This document shows, one piece after another, positions 1 through 12,900 of a DNA stretch of 64,000 nucleotides (positions are counted from its first letter, which is position 1; every line of letters begins with the position of its first letter). Both the position numbers and the translations under genes were made by a program. Source of the DNA: Glomus cerebriforme (taxonomy: Eukaryota; Glomeromycota; Glomeromycetes; Glomerales; Glomeraceae). Under the pieces are notes generated by a model, which was given only the letters and a program-made list of their open reading frames with translations, ran no database searches and was not told the DNA's origin. The stretch lies in contig QKYT01000069.1 in assembly GCA_003550305.1 (NCBI GenBank), positions 1 to 64,000 of the forward strand, read 5' to 3'.

Positions 1-803
1 TTTAAAAATTAAAGATTCTTTTCTTTAGTTTTTATATTTTAAAGTAAGCTATTAAATAAAAATCATATTTAATAAATAATAATTATATCTAAATAAATTA
101 TAAATAAATTATATAATTAGATAAGTATAGGTTTTTTAATAAAATTAATAAAATTTGTATTAAGTAAAAATATATTAAAAATTTTTTAATTATTTTTTTT
201 TTTAAAAAAAATTACTAAAAAACACATGATTGCAATTATAATAATATAATTTATAAAATTAAACATTCAGAACTATCATTATTCACTTAACACTTTTTAA
301 CTAATGTTACATTAAAGAAGTTATAATCCTAAAAAGGATATACAAATAATGAAAAAAGTAAAAAAATTGATTTTAGATTTTATATTTTCATCTTTGTAAT
401 TGATCAAAATAAAAATCAAGTAAACAATGAAAAAATATTAAAAAAAAAATCGAAAAAAAAATAAAAAATAAGAAAACATTAAAAGAACAAGAAAATCATT
501 GAAGAATAAACAAATCAAAGGACTTTTTTTTAAAATACAAATAAAAGAAATAAAAAGAAAAGAAAATTTTTTAATGAAATGATAAAAGACTAGAATAACA
601 CTACAGGTTGACCAACAGAATTTTAAAAAACTAAAAATACCTACCTTTTTTTGTACATGTATTGTACACGAAAAACGAAAATCACTAAGTTACACAAAAA
701 CAATAACTGAAACGTAAAAAAGGGATAAGAAAAATTACACGAAATAAAGGGGTATTTTTATGATCAAATAAAAAAAAATTGTCACTAGATTACTTTCCCC
801 CCC
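1..803. other. AT-rich intergenic / 3' flank
   Basis: No coding frame of note is seen here. The DNA is A/T homopolymer-rich. The last part (about 600-800) is probably the 3' UTR and terminator of the minus-strand YTH gene whose stop codon is at 804-806. No tRNA or rRNA signature was recognised. Confidence 0.5.
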
Positions 804-3800
804 CTATACATTACTGCTAGCTTCAACATTTTGTCTTTGTTCTTCCATAAGATAAGACGGCATCATATGGGCTTCACTTTCCTGATCATTGCCCATATTT
901 TGTTCTTGTTGTGATGACACTTTATATGTCATATGACCATCTACATGACTATTATCTTCTGAAGATCTATAATATTGCTGTGGTGGTGCTTGTTGATAAT
1001 GAACTCCTGCACCAGGTTGATAAAGATGAGCGGGGACTGATTGATAATGGGAAGGATGTTGCATAGGTCCCTATGTAAAAAAAATCTAGATATGAGAATA
1101 TTTCGTTGCAAAATAAAAACATAATTTCTCTATATAAACCCCACACTTGGTTCCTTCTTATGGCCATATTTACCCATATTACCTCCACATATTGTTGTTG
1201 ATCTAAAGTCATCATTGGAGACATCGTGCTAGAACCAGTTACACCTGTTGAAGGTTGAGTTGGTTGGACACGAGTAACACCAACAGATTGATCCTTAGAT
1301 GAAGAAGCAGTCCAAGCTTGTTGAGGAACATAGCCCGGAGGAGCAGGAGGTGCACCATATGGAGGTATTATAATAGGTTGAGGATGCCAATATCCCGGAG
1401 GAGGAGTGAAAAATGCAGGCTGAGCATTTGGGATAAAATTAGGATCCATCATCGGCGGTATTTGCGCACCATTTTGAGTGATCATAGTTCTAAAGGGAGA
1501 AAGAAAAGGTTTCATAAATTACACCAATATTTAATAAATTTGTTTAACAATTAAAATACCTGTCTTGTCCTTCTCCAATAACACCTTGGCTATCAATATT
1601 TAATGGTTGGGTTAATAGAGGACCAGACATATTTGAATATGTCGCGGAAATTGTTTGGGGCGATTTATGGAATTCAGCAAGTAACCGTTCTCCAACAACT
1701 GGCTCAACTTCAGTACCATCACGACTGATTTTAACCTCGCGATTTGCATTCCACGGATTACGAAGTTGACGTGTACGAATAAAAGGAAGCTTTTGACTAA
1801 TTACATATATAAATATTATTAATACTATCCATACAATATTCATTTAGTAATAATAACATACACTTTGATCCATTCTACTTTAAAGGTTGTTCCCCAATTC
1901 CTAGATGGAACAGAGTCATCTTCACAATCTTCATTCTCTTCATCTTGCTTTTTTCTCAACTTCAATTCATCCTGATTTGGTGAAAGACGCGACGAAGAAG
2001 CAGCTAAAGCAGCTTCATCGATCGGAGTCCATTGTACTGTCTCGGTTGTCTCCTTACTAATCGGACTCAACATTCTAATAGTAATATTTAAATAATAATA
2101 TTAACGCAAAAATCATAAAATGATTTTACCAGGATTTTTATTAACCTGCCTTGCATAACCGTAAAATTCTCCACTCTTATTAGCACTGAATATGAGGTAT
2201 ACATTCTCGGCACTCTATAATAATGTAAAAAAAAACATTTAATTGATACATAATGTTTTATTTTACAATTATTAGAAATCTACCTTAAATGCCTTATTTA
2301 AGGCTGCTTCGTTATGAGGTTGCGTTGCCCAATAACCACTCTTAACAGAAATGTCAAGATCATCTTGAGTTAACGATTTGAGAATGAAATATCTATTTTG
2401 TGAAGATGGTTTTAAGGAAGAAACAGAAGAAGCTGGAGACATGGAAGCAATAGATGATTGTCGAATACGTTGACGTGGTGGCAAGGATGACCGGCGAGAT
2501 CTAGTGGAAGACGCGGTTGATCCTGCCTCTGAGGGCGTAGGGGGCGGCGTATTTTCCGAAATCAAATCAGATAAGGATTCGGTTTTCAATTTCAAATCAG
2601 CAGGTGTTTGCTGAGAGTTAATTGTTAAAATTAATTTATAAAGAAAGTTGGTTTGAAATAAATAAAAATTATGATATCTACCTTCCTTGGACGACAAACT
2701 AATTTAATTCCCTTAAACTCTAATGAATTAGACATAAAGTGAATAATAAATTACATGTGCAAATATGACCTAAACAAGCTAGTTTTTATCCCGAAATCTT
2801 ACCCATATCATTGTATTTATGTACAGCTTCCATAACAGCATCGTAAGTTTTGTAATTCACAAATGCACAATTGGATTTTTTAATGTGAAACACACTCTGA
2901 ATATAATGAAATTCATTAGAATAAATTAAAAAAAAAATATATATATATATATATATTCGATTAATAAATATGATTAAATAATTACCTCCATATTTACATC
3001 CGCAAAAAATTCTTTTAATTCATCATAAGTGGTTGAATCAGGTAAATTTCCAACCCAAAGAGCTTTATCCAATTGTTTAGGTTTCCTTTGTATTCTTGGA
3101 GAATGTTGGGGACCAAATTCTGGAGTTCTAACTTGATCTAGAGAACTTCTACGAGATGAAAACCCAGAATCACCACCAGCACTAGAAGGATTTAGATATC
3201 TTGCGGGGAGAGACTGGTGGGAAATTAAAGGTGAAGGACTATGATAAGGCGGAGGATGCATTGGAGGAATAACAGGTATTTGATGATAAGGATAAACATT
3301 TGATCTAACAAATGTTTGTTGCGCTGAAGGAGGAATTTGATGAGGCGGCCGTCCAAATCTGTTGTACTGAGGATCATAGAAGTATTGTCCATTATTTGGA
3401 AAAAATGGAGTAAAATATTGGGACGGAACAGGCATAAAAGGAGTGCTTGGATTCATATTCGGATATGACATTTGAGGCGTTTCTTCGTAAATTTGTGATG
3501 GCATATTGATACCATTAGAATACGTTGCATTTGTGGAAGTTGTAGTACTTGTGTTCGTGTTGTTTGTATTGTCCGGATTTGTGTTATCAATATTATTGTT
3601 ATTATCGTTATTTGAAGAGGATGATGGTGACGATGGTGGTGAAGAGGAAATACTTGTATTTGTTGTGATAAGGCTAATCGAAGAACTAATCGGAGTCGAA
3701 TTATGACGTTGATGCATAGAATGTGACTTCAACAACCTTTGTGAATTATCATTCATACTTTGTCTCCGAGGAATTGAAACACCATTTTCTTGGAATGGAT

Positions 3801-4209
3801 CATGACCAGTATCACCACCACTTATATTACTATCATTATTAAATGAAACATTAGAATTTTCATCTACTCCGCCAGAATTAATAACATTAGAAGCTGTAGT
3901 TGATGTGTTTCCGTTATTAGCCGATTTGTTATTATTGATAATGTCTTTGCCTGACACGCTTTGATAAGCATTGTTAGACTTTAAAATGTCTTTATTTTTG
4001 TCTTTTTGTTGCTTTCGCCCTAAATTCATTTTTATTTCTTGACTAGACTCAGCAGTTAAGTTTTGCTCATTTTGTGATTGTTGAGCCTGAAGGCTAGGAT
4101 GAGACGCGGACTTTTTTGGGGCAGTAGTAGAAATAGGAATTTCTCGCGATTCCCTATTTGTTGAGGTTGTCTGTTGCGAATCCGCTACAGTCACTTCCTC
4201 ACGAGACAT
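804..4209 (-). CDS. RRM + YTH domain RNA-binding protein (m6A reader)
   Basis: Nine exons: 4209-2986, 2896-2803, 2719-2682, 2610-2284, 2214-2150, 2074-1862, 1796-1560, 1489-1183, 1070-804, giving 923 aa in consistent phase. Residues 1-380 are Ser/Asn/Pro-rich and disordered. An RRM follows (about 385-452) with RNP2-like LWVGNL and RNP1-like CAFVNY. The YTH domain is at about 525-698: FILKS, SGYWATQPHNE (W546, cage), VYLIFSANKSGEFYGYARM, RNWGTTFKVEW (W643, cage) and the YTHDC1-like stretch PF.R...L.NPWN...VKI.RDG.E. YTH domains bind N6-methyladenosine in RNA. The arrangement resembles fungal RRM-YTH proteins; whether it acts in splicing, decay or meiotic mRNA control cannot be told. About 50 acidic, charged residues are inserted inside the YTH fold (about 600-640). 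Intron 5 needs a GC donor. The C-terminus is Pro/Gln/Tyr-rich. Confidence 0.88.
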
Positions 4210-6151
4210 TTTTATTAATTCGTTGTTTTTATCACACTTTCTTTTTTTTAATTACCGTATTAAAACTAACTGCCCCGTTTTCGCTTTAATGGTTAATTAC
4301 CTTTTGTACACTTTTTTCTTTTGATATGAACGTAAACAAATAAAACAAAAATACAACTAAACTAAATACAACTAAATTCTTCTATACCAAAATAAAATGT
4401 ATACGATGACTTTTCAACAAAATGGTACAAAAAAAAAAAATAATACAAAAGAAAAAAAAATATTTACAAAGAAAAAAAAAAGAGAAAAAAAAGAGATTCA
4501 AAAGAGATTTGTGACTAAAAAAAGTCGTTATTTAATGGGATATAAAAATGAAATAAGTTCAAAGTTGAACTTTTTAAAAATTTTAAACTAAAGAGAGGTT
4601 AAAAAACTATTATTTTTATAATAGGGCACGGGCTAGCCAGTGTACTGGCCGGAAAGAAACAACGCTCATGAAAGAAAAGGAAAATTTTTTTTTTATTTTT
4701 TGAAGTTCATTCAATTGATTTACAGTAGACGATATATAAACAAATTATAGTATAAAATATAATCATAAGTAAAATCTTTTTGAAATTAATTCTAAAAATT
4801 CGCGACTGAAATTCACCCGAGCAATCATTCGATTTTATTATTCTAAATAGAATATGTTGTTTGATTATTAAGTGACCAAGAGAGGTATAGTACTATTAAG
4901 TATTATAAAATAATTTAATAAAATTTTTCATTTAGTTTCTTTTTTAATAACAGAAAAAGTTATAAAAAAAACAAGTTATGAATATTGAATAGGTTACTCA
5001 ATAAAAACAAATATATAAAAATACCAGAATAGAATATTCTTAGGGAGAGAGATACATTGCATTCATTATTCATTTTTGCTGTTAAAAAAAATTAGGTTTA
5101 TTTCTAGGTTATTCTTCCTAACTGAAATTTAGACACGTCAATTAGTTGTATCACAAATAATTAAATTTCAAACATAAACAGAGCTAACAGAGCTCCCGCA
5201 ATTATTTCCGTATTATGAGATAAGAAAAATGGGCCCGTGATTTGTTATTTGCTACTTGTGCTTGTACTACGAAGCTGATAGAACAGTATGGTCGATTTTC
5301 CCCGCATATAACTATTTTCTGCGCCACAAACATTTTTTTCTAAACTTTGTGTAAATGTTTACACATTAAGATTTAACGTAATGTGTTTAATGTGACACTC
5401 ATCGAGTCTTCCTAAAATGACTAGATAGTTATATAATATATCCCAATTCATAAAAAAAATTTCAGCAATTTTGTGTATCATTATCACATGGCTTTTCTAA
5501 CCTTTATCAGATGGCAAAAATTAACAATTTAAAGTCCAAGTTCCCGACTGAAACAATTCTTCATCCACGCTTGGGTGTGGGTGGTTGGTTGGTGTCTAAT
5601 CCCCATGCGAGCATCCATATTAGTACGAGTCCCTCTTTTTTCAACAAGATTAATCCTGTTAAATCACACTTTAGGCATTCTTTTTTGTGAGATAATTTGT
5701 GCGTCATTTATCAAAAATCGTCAAGAATAAAATTTATTATAAAATCACATGCCATATATTAAAGATTTCCCTCTTGATGTGCATGATAAGCTGATTGTTC
5801 GATTGTCCTAATAACATAGAAGAAAACATCACACAGGTAAAAAGGTGATAATAATAAGGAAGATATCCCTGACAATCGAGTTAGGCAGTAAATCCTTTGG
5901 TACGACCGCAGTTTTTATTGATGACGAAATGTCTCGAAAAAATGCATTTCTTTGTGTTTCATTATTGAATTTTTTTTATTTTCGCGTTGAAATAACCATC
6001 ATTCGGAGGGATGTTTCACATAACTCGCCTCTACAAATAAAATAGTCAAGAATCAAATTCTTTTATAAAATAACTTCTAACCAATAAAGAAAAAATTTTC
6101 TTACTGTTTTTTTCTTTATTCATTTCCTTTTTTTGTTTCCAGTTCAAATAT
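4210..6151. promoter_or_regulatory. Divergent intergenic region between YTH gene and Bni4-like gene
   Basis: A 1.9-kb spacer between two divergently transcribed genes, so it probably carries both promoters. It is AT-rich with poly(A)/poly(T) tracts and a C+T-rich stretch just before the ATG at 6152. Short open frames here (for example 4397-4591 and 5845-6045) are Lys-rich or lack any family resemblance, and I do not call them genes. Confidence 0.4.
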
Positions 6152-8299
6152 ATGGCCGTCTCAATAGCAAATTATCCACAAACCAGCGAAACGTCGAATT
6201 TGACAGAATATGACGATGAAAATGTTTCTTTAGCCAGTTTTCTTCCTTCACATACTAAACAGGCTTTACCACGACTTCCTGTTACCGTTGTACCGGAACA
6301 AAATGAAAGTGTAGCAAATAAAAATACTCATTTTTTCAATAAAAGTAATACTTTTCCACGTTCCGTACAGCGAAACTCATCCTCGACAAATCGTCATAGT
6401 GTACCTTCACAACAAATAAACCGTAGTAGTACTAATAGGTCTCCTGTTAAAATGCGAAGGGCAGTAAGTTTTAGTGAAAATTCAGTTGTACGTAATAGTA
6501 GGAGTAATAATAATAATAATAATAATAATAGTAATAATAATAATAATAAATATAAAAATAATAATAATAGTAATAGTTTAAATACAACAGAAACAAAGAG
6601 GAAATCTACACCTTCATTAATTATTCAGATACCTTCGAAAGTAGATAAAATTGATTCTCCAAGATCTTCTCCAAGGTCTCCAAAAACTTCTCCAAAAGAA
6701 AAATCTTTACCAAAGGAAAAATCTTGTCCTGAAGATTCTCCAAAGTCTTCGACAACACAACATCATCATATAGAACAAAAACAAGAAAAACTAGATAATA
6801 ATAAAATTGGAATGTCTAATAATAATCAAGATCAAAATGAAAAAGAATTAAATAAATCATCATCTTTTGATAAAAGTCATAGACATACTTTTTCAGTTGA
6901 TTATACTCAAAATCAAAATAATAGTATAGAAATTAGTAATGTTGAAGATCCTCAATTAATTAGTAATAATAATTCAAATATTAATTCGCAAAATTCAAAA
7001 TCACAATCGCATAATCGATCATTTTTTCGGCATAATGTTACATTAAATAATGGTTCAAGTACTGATCTTAGAAAATCAATATATAAAGAACCATCTTTTA
7101 CAAAAAGATTAAGAAAGGTTTTTAGTTTAAGCAATATTAAACATGATGATAATAATTCTACTAGTACAAATTCTGCCATTTCGTCAGCTTCTAGTCCTAA
7201 ATTTTCTTCGGTTCGAGGCAAAAAATCTGATTTCAATAATGATAATAATGATGATAATTCATCATCTAATAACAACGATAAAGATGATAATGTGTCGGTA
7301 TCATCAGTTTCATCTAATAGTGATAGTGTACGAGATAATAACAAATCTTATTCTCGTCGTCGATCATTAATCGATCTTTTTTCTAAGAATGAAAAGAAAC
7401 GTAACAAACAGGATAAAAAAAAACAACAGCGACAACAGCAATTGTTGTCATCACCATCAGAACCATCAAATAAACAATCCGATGATAATAAAAGGGATGA
7501 TTCTATAGATAAAATGAGGGAAAATGAAGATGGTAACGAACGAGTAGACAATGATCCTAGTAAGACAGGTAAGCATATAAATATAATTATACAATTTGAT
7601 ATATATATATATATATATATTATATATCGAAGATAAAATTTTTAAAAAAACTAATTTTTTTTTTAAAATAATAATAATAATAATAATAATAATTCACCAG
7701 TATCTATTCCTTTATGGTTACATTCTTTAGATAACGATGATTCTCAAGTAACATCATCAAGTCCGTTTAAACAACAAAATTCTACCTCGCCTCTTTGTAA
7801 TCAATTTCGTATAAATAAATCAGAAAATCTTGATAATGAACAAAAGAACGATTCATCAAACCTATCATCATTGCGGCCATCTTCGTTACCAGCTTCTCCT
7901 AAGAAAGAAGAAACTCTTTCATTGACATCATCCAAAACCCCAAGACGATTGAGCGTTCCCGCTAATGCTAAATCTGATAAGAAGAATAATAATCAAGTCG
8001 AACCACCTTTTGCTAATTTAGGTGCAGCTCGTTCGGTTCCCTCTCTTGTTTTGCTTAGAGATACTGATGTGCCAACCGCTCCTTCTACACCTTCTCTGAA
8101 AAAACTTCAATTTTCTTCAACTATTCTTGTTCATGAAACTTGGACACGCGAAGATTATGATCGACGTGGTGATCAGTCTACTTGTAACAAATTAACTCCA
8201 ATTCTTGCTCAAAGAATTAAACAAGAATTAAATGATTACAAAACAGCCGAAATGCAAGTTCACGAAGATAGTAAGAATAATACTCATTTCTTTGTTTAA
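6152..8299 (+). CDS. Ser/Asn-rich protein with Bni4-like PP1-targeting C-terminus
   Basis: Two exons, 6152-7568 and 7701-8299, joined in phase 1 at a GTAAGC donor and a CACCAG acceptor; 671 aa. Most of the protein is disordered: Ser, Asn, Lys and Asp rich, with Asn runs encoded by AAT repeats and SP/RSS sites that look like kinase targets. The last ~65 residues are different in kind: KKLQF followed by ILVHETW, a YDRRGD segment, CNKLTP, and EMQVHEDSK...THFF at the very end. KLQF fits the degenerate RVxF docking motif for protein phosphatase 1. This ending resembles, from memory, the C-terminus of yeast Bni4-type bud-neck/PP1 scaffold proteins. Family assignment is inference; the gene itself is secure. 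An (AT)n and (AAT)n run sits in the intron. Confidence 0.75.
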
Positions 8300-9924
8300 A
8301 TTATTTACAAATGCAGGAACAATCTTAAGCTATTAATACTGTTGAACAGTTAAGGATTAGCTTAGGTATTGTATTCTTTTTGATTTTTGAATTTTTTCCT
8401 TTTCACTGCCTTTTTTTTTACTTTGGTAATATGAACAATGGTAAATTACAAAAAATGTATGATAACTCTTTTTTAAGTGTGGGGGTGTATTTATATATAT
8501 ATATATATTAGAATTTTTTATTGTATTTTTCCATTTAATATCTGTTATTGTATTTCTGTTTTTATAGAATTTTTTTGTTTTTTTTTGTGGATGGGATATA
8601 TAGATTTTGATAGGATGAAAAATATATAATTTTATTTATTTTTATTTGTAATTTGAAATAATCACATTGTGATTACAAAGAATTTGATTAATAAGTGTAC
8701 AAATCACATGATGATGTCCTCCATTTTTCACGCTCTTTTTTTGCAAAATAAAAAACATTATTCACTATATGACTAAAGGAATCTCAAACTTTTTTAGCAA
8801 AATTCCATTTAAAATTGTTTTTCGCTAAAAGTTTCAAAATCTGATCTAATTAGTTTCCCGAATTTTGATTTTAACGATTTGGGTCAATAAAAACCTGAAT
8901 CAAACCTTTATTTTATTAAAATTTTAGTGATTTTTCCCAATTTTTTTAATAAAAATGACTTAACTAAAGGTCCTAGAAATATTTGATTTAGTTCAGCTGA
9001 ACAAATTATTAACTCCTGTGTAACCCCAATCTATCCTCCGTGTTATTTTAATATTTGTACTTGTGTTGCAATGCAAGTCATAACTTTATCCGGAATTCTA
9101 CAGCCGAAAAACAAGCCTCAAGTATTCTTATTGTTTCAGCGCAGCCTTCTTTTTTGTCTCGGCTTTCGGAGAAAGTGATTCAATAAAAAAAAAATTTTAT
9201 TACTTCCTTGATAATGTATGTAGCAAACTAACGTTAACATAAACTCCGCGAAAAAATTTCATTTTGACAAGTAAAAAAAAAGAAAGAGAAAGAAAAAAAA
9301 AAAAGAATATAAAATTAGTAATAAATGAAAGGGAAAGAGAAAAAAAAGGGTATTATCATCTAGTGAAATGGTACAAAGCGGGGTCACATAATAAATAAAA
9401 AAAGGGTTTCTGCAAGACTTTGAGAAGTCAGACCAACGTTTGGCTCAAAGATTTTTTGGGATGAAAAGATAGTGGGTCTTTATATACTTCTTCAAGCCCT
9501 AACCCTTACTTTCCAAAACGGGCAGGCAAGCCGTACTAGCTTGAAATGTGCTTAGGAAGCACATAAAAGCACCCCATTTTATTTATACAGATTTACAATA
9601 TGTAATATATTTTATTAATATAAAATAATCTAATATGTTATTGTTCAATCAGTCTATATTGAGTCAGCTTTTTTTTCATTTTTATACATTACTCATTTTT
9701 TCTTCTGATGGACACTCATAATAATCACTATATAAACATAAAATTCAATACGCAACAATTATTGTTGCAAGTTTTTACTTCTTCTCAGGCGATACAATTT
9801 TCTACTTTTCTCTGGGAAGTTAAGAGATTCAAAACTCATTTTTCTTCTGGTTTTATTCAACCCGTTCATTGACGGTCTTTAAAAAGGAGTATTTAAACAT
9901 ACTTAAATAAGATCAAACGTCAAT
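8300..9924. other. Intergenic region upstream of RPB1
   Basis: 1.6 kb without a supported gene. It holds the 3' flank of the upstream gene, (TA)n near 8485 and the RPB1 promoter. The 9400-9560 stretch is less AT-rich and has short inverted segments, but I could not match it to a known structural RNA. Confidence 0.4.
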
Positions 9925-12900
9925 ATGAATGGACATCAGTTTGCTTACTCGTCAGCGCCTTTAAAGCGAGTTAAATATGTACAATTTGGAATTTTATCAC
10001 CAGAAGAAATTGTATGTTTGTGTTTTCTTATACGAGAACGCAAGGTTTTTTTGCTGCTTTTATTTAATATTAAAAATATTTTTTTGATACTATTTTCTCG
10101 TTTCCTATAGAAACAAATGTCGGTTGCCTTAATTGAACATCCTGAGACAATGGATGAAACTGGGCAACGACCAAAACAAGGCGGTTTATTGGATCCTCGT
10201 ATGGGTACTATAGACAGGAACTTTAAATGCCAGACATGTGGTGAAGGCATGTCCGAATGTCCAGGCCACTTTGGACACATAGAACTAGCAAAACCAGTAT
10301 TTCATATAGGTAAAGTATTTTACATTTATAATATTTATAATTTNTTTTTTTTTTTTTTTTGTTCTTCACATTCATAAAAAACAAAAGAATCTATATATTA
10401 TAATTTTATCTATAAAAATGATCTTTATTCTCGCCTAAAAATTCAAAAATTTTGGGAATTTTGAATTTTTTTCATTCAATTAATTTTTTTTTAATTCCTC
10501 TGTTATGTGTATCGTTACATTGTTACACAAAATTCATTTTTATCACATTCAATATACTGACGATATTAATTAAAATAGGATTTCTGCCTAAAGTTAAAAA
10601 GGTCTTGGAGTGTATCTGCATACATTGCTCAAAGTTGAAGACAGACGACGTGAGTTGTCTTCTTTTGTCTTTGTGAAATATTGATTTAATTTTTTCGAAA
10701 AATCAATTTTCACATTTTTTATTGCAGTTTAATATTATTTTATACTTTCCTTTATTTATCAACTTTTTTCTCTTCTTTTTTTTTCATTTGTACATATTTT
10801 TCCCGCATTTCAATTGTATATATTTAAAATAAAAAAAAAATTTTCGATCTTTTCTTTCAAATGTTGTTTCTTTTGTGTATAAAAAATTTCCCCATCATTT
10901 TCTATATATTTTATCTTATATATTTATGTATAGTCCAATGCAAAATTTTCGGTAGCACGCAAGATTCGTGATCCTAAACGTCGTCTCCGTGCAGTATGGG
11001 ATATCTGTAAGTCAAAGATGATATGTGAAAAAGGAGATGATCCGGAAAATGACCCAGATAAAACCTCGGAATACGGGGATGATTATGTTCCTAACGGCCA
11101 GAGTGGTAGTAGTAAGCCAATTCCCCAAAGAACCACTACATCTGCAGAAGATTTTGGCTTAAATAAATCTAAAAGACCTCATGGTGGTTGCGGTGCTCGC
11201 CAGCCTACCATTCGCAAAGATGGTTTAAAATTATATATGAATTTTAAAGTTCGAGATTCTGAAGTAAGAATTTACAACCGTTTCTAATTTTCTTTTAAGA
11301 TTCTTTTAAAGATTCTTTTATTGATATTCCCAAATTTTATAGGAACAATCAGGTCAAGATACTAGACAAATACTTACACCAGCACAAGTTTACAGTATAT
11401 TCAAGAAAATATCGTCAGAAGATTTACATGATTTAGGGTTAAATGAAGAGTACGCTCGTCCCGATTGGATGATCATAACAGTTCTTCCTGTACCTCCACC
11501 GCCTGTTCGCCCTAGTATTCAAATGGACGGAACAAGTAGAGGAGAAGATGATTTAACTCATAAATTGTCAGACATTTTGAAGGCTAATCAAAATTTACGA
11601 CGTTATGAGTCCGATGGTTCTCCAGCTCATGTTGTTAGTGAATTCGAAGCTTTACTACAGGTACCAATTTATCTATATAATTAGTTTATATAAGTATCAG
11701 AAAAATAAAATACTTTTTTTTTTTTTTGATTTATAGTTTCATTGTGCAACTTATATGGATAATGAAATGGCTGGTCAGCCACAGGCATTACAAAAATCTG
11801 GTAGACCTTTAAAATCAATTCGAGCACGTCTTAAGGGTAAAGAAGGACGTCTTCGTGGGAATCTTATGGGTAAACGTGTAGACTTTTCTGCTCGTACAGT
11901 AATTACAGGAGATCCGAATATATCAGTAGATGAAGTTGGAGTTCCGAAAAGTATAGCCTCAAATTTGACTTTCCCTGAAATAGTAACTCCGTTTAATGTT
12001 GATCTATTGCAAGAACTTGTAAAAAATGGTCCTTCAATACATCCTGGAGCTAAATATGTTATTAGAGATACTGGAGAACGTATAGATCTGAAACATACTT
12101 CAGGGACACATGTTGTACGATTACAAAATGGTTGGAAAGTAGAACGACATATTAATAATGGTGACATTATTATATTTAATCGTCAACCGTCTTTGCATAA
12201 AATGTCAATGATGGGTCACAGGGTTCGCGTGATGCCATTTTCAACTTTCCGTCTTAACCTTTCCGTAACATCACCATATAATGCCGATTTTGATGGAGAT
12301 GAAATGAATATGCACATACCACAATCAGTCGAAACTAAAGCTGAGATTAGAGAAATATGTATGGTACCAAAACAAATCGTATCACCTCAATCAAATAAGC
12401 CAGTAATGGGAATTGTCCAGGACACTTTATGTGCTATTCGTAAATTTACCAAAAGAGATACCTTTTTATCTAAAGATTTGGTAATGAACATTTTAATGTG
12501 GGTTAAAGATTGGGATGGAAAACTTCCAACTCCGTGTATTTTAAAACCAATACCTTTATGGACAGGAAAACAAATTTTGAGTATGATTATTCCCAGAGGT
12601 ATAAATTCGGACAATTTACGTCATTCTACTCATCCTGATGCTGAAACTACAGATATTTCACCTGGTGATACAAAAGTGTTGATAGAAGATGGAGAATTAT
12701 TGTGTGGTATCGTTTGTAAAAAAACGGTTGGTACTGCACAACAAGGTTTAATTCATGTTATTATGCAAGAATTAGGACCAAATAAAGCAAAAGACTTTTT
12801 GAATGGATGTCAAGCTGTTGTAAATTATTGGCTGTTACAAAATGGATTTAGTATTGGTATTGGTGATACTATCGCCGATAAAGATACTATGAGAACCATT

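Noticed and set aside
331..343. Minus-strand ATATCCTTTTT, resembling a U12 5' splice site
   Set aside because: No gene, branch site or 3' partner around it; likely chance in AT-rich DNA.
9400..9560. Possible structural RNA upstream of RPB1 (Sm-like ATTTTTTGG)
   Set aside because: No 5' snRNA sequence, stem order or other defining box could be found.
11775..12614. Minus-strand frames inside RPB1 exon 6
   Set aside because: Antisense shadows of the highly conserved catalytic region.
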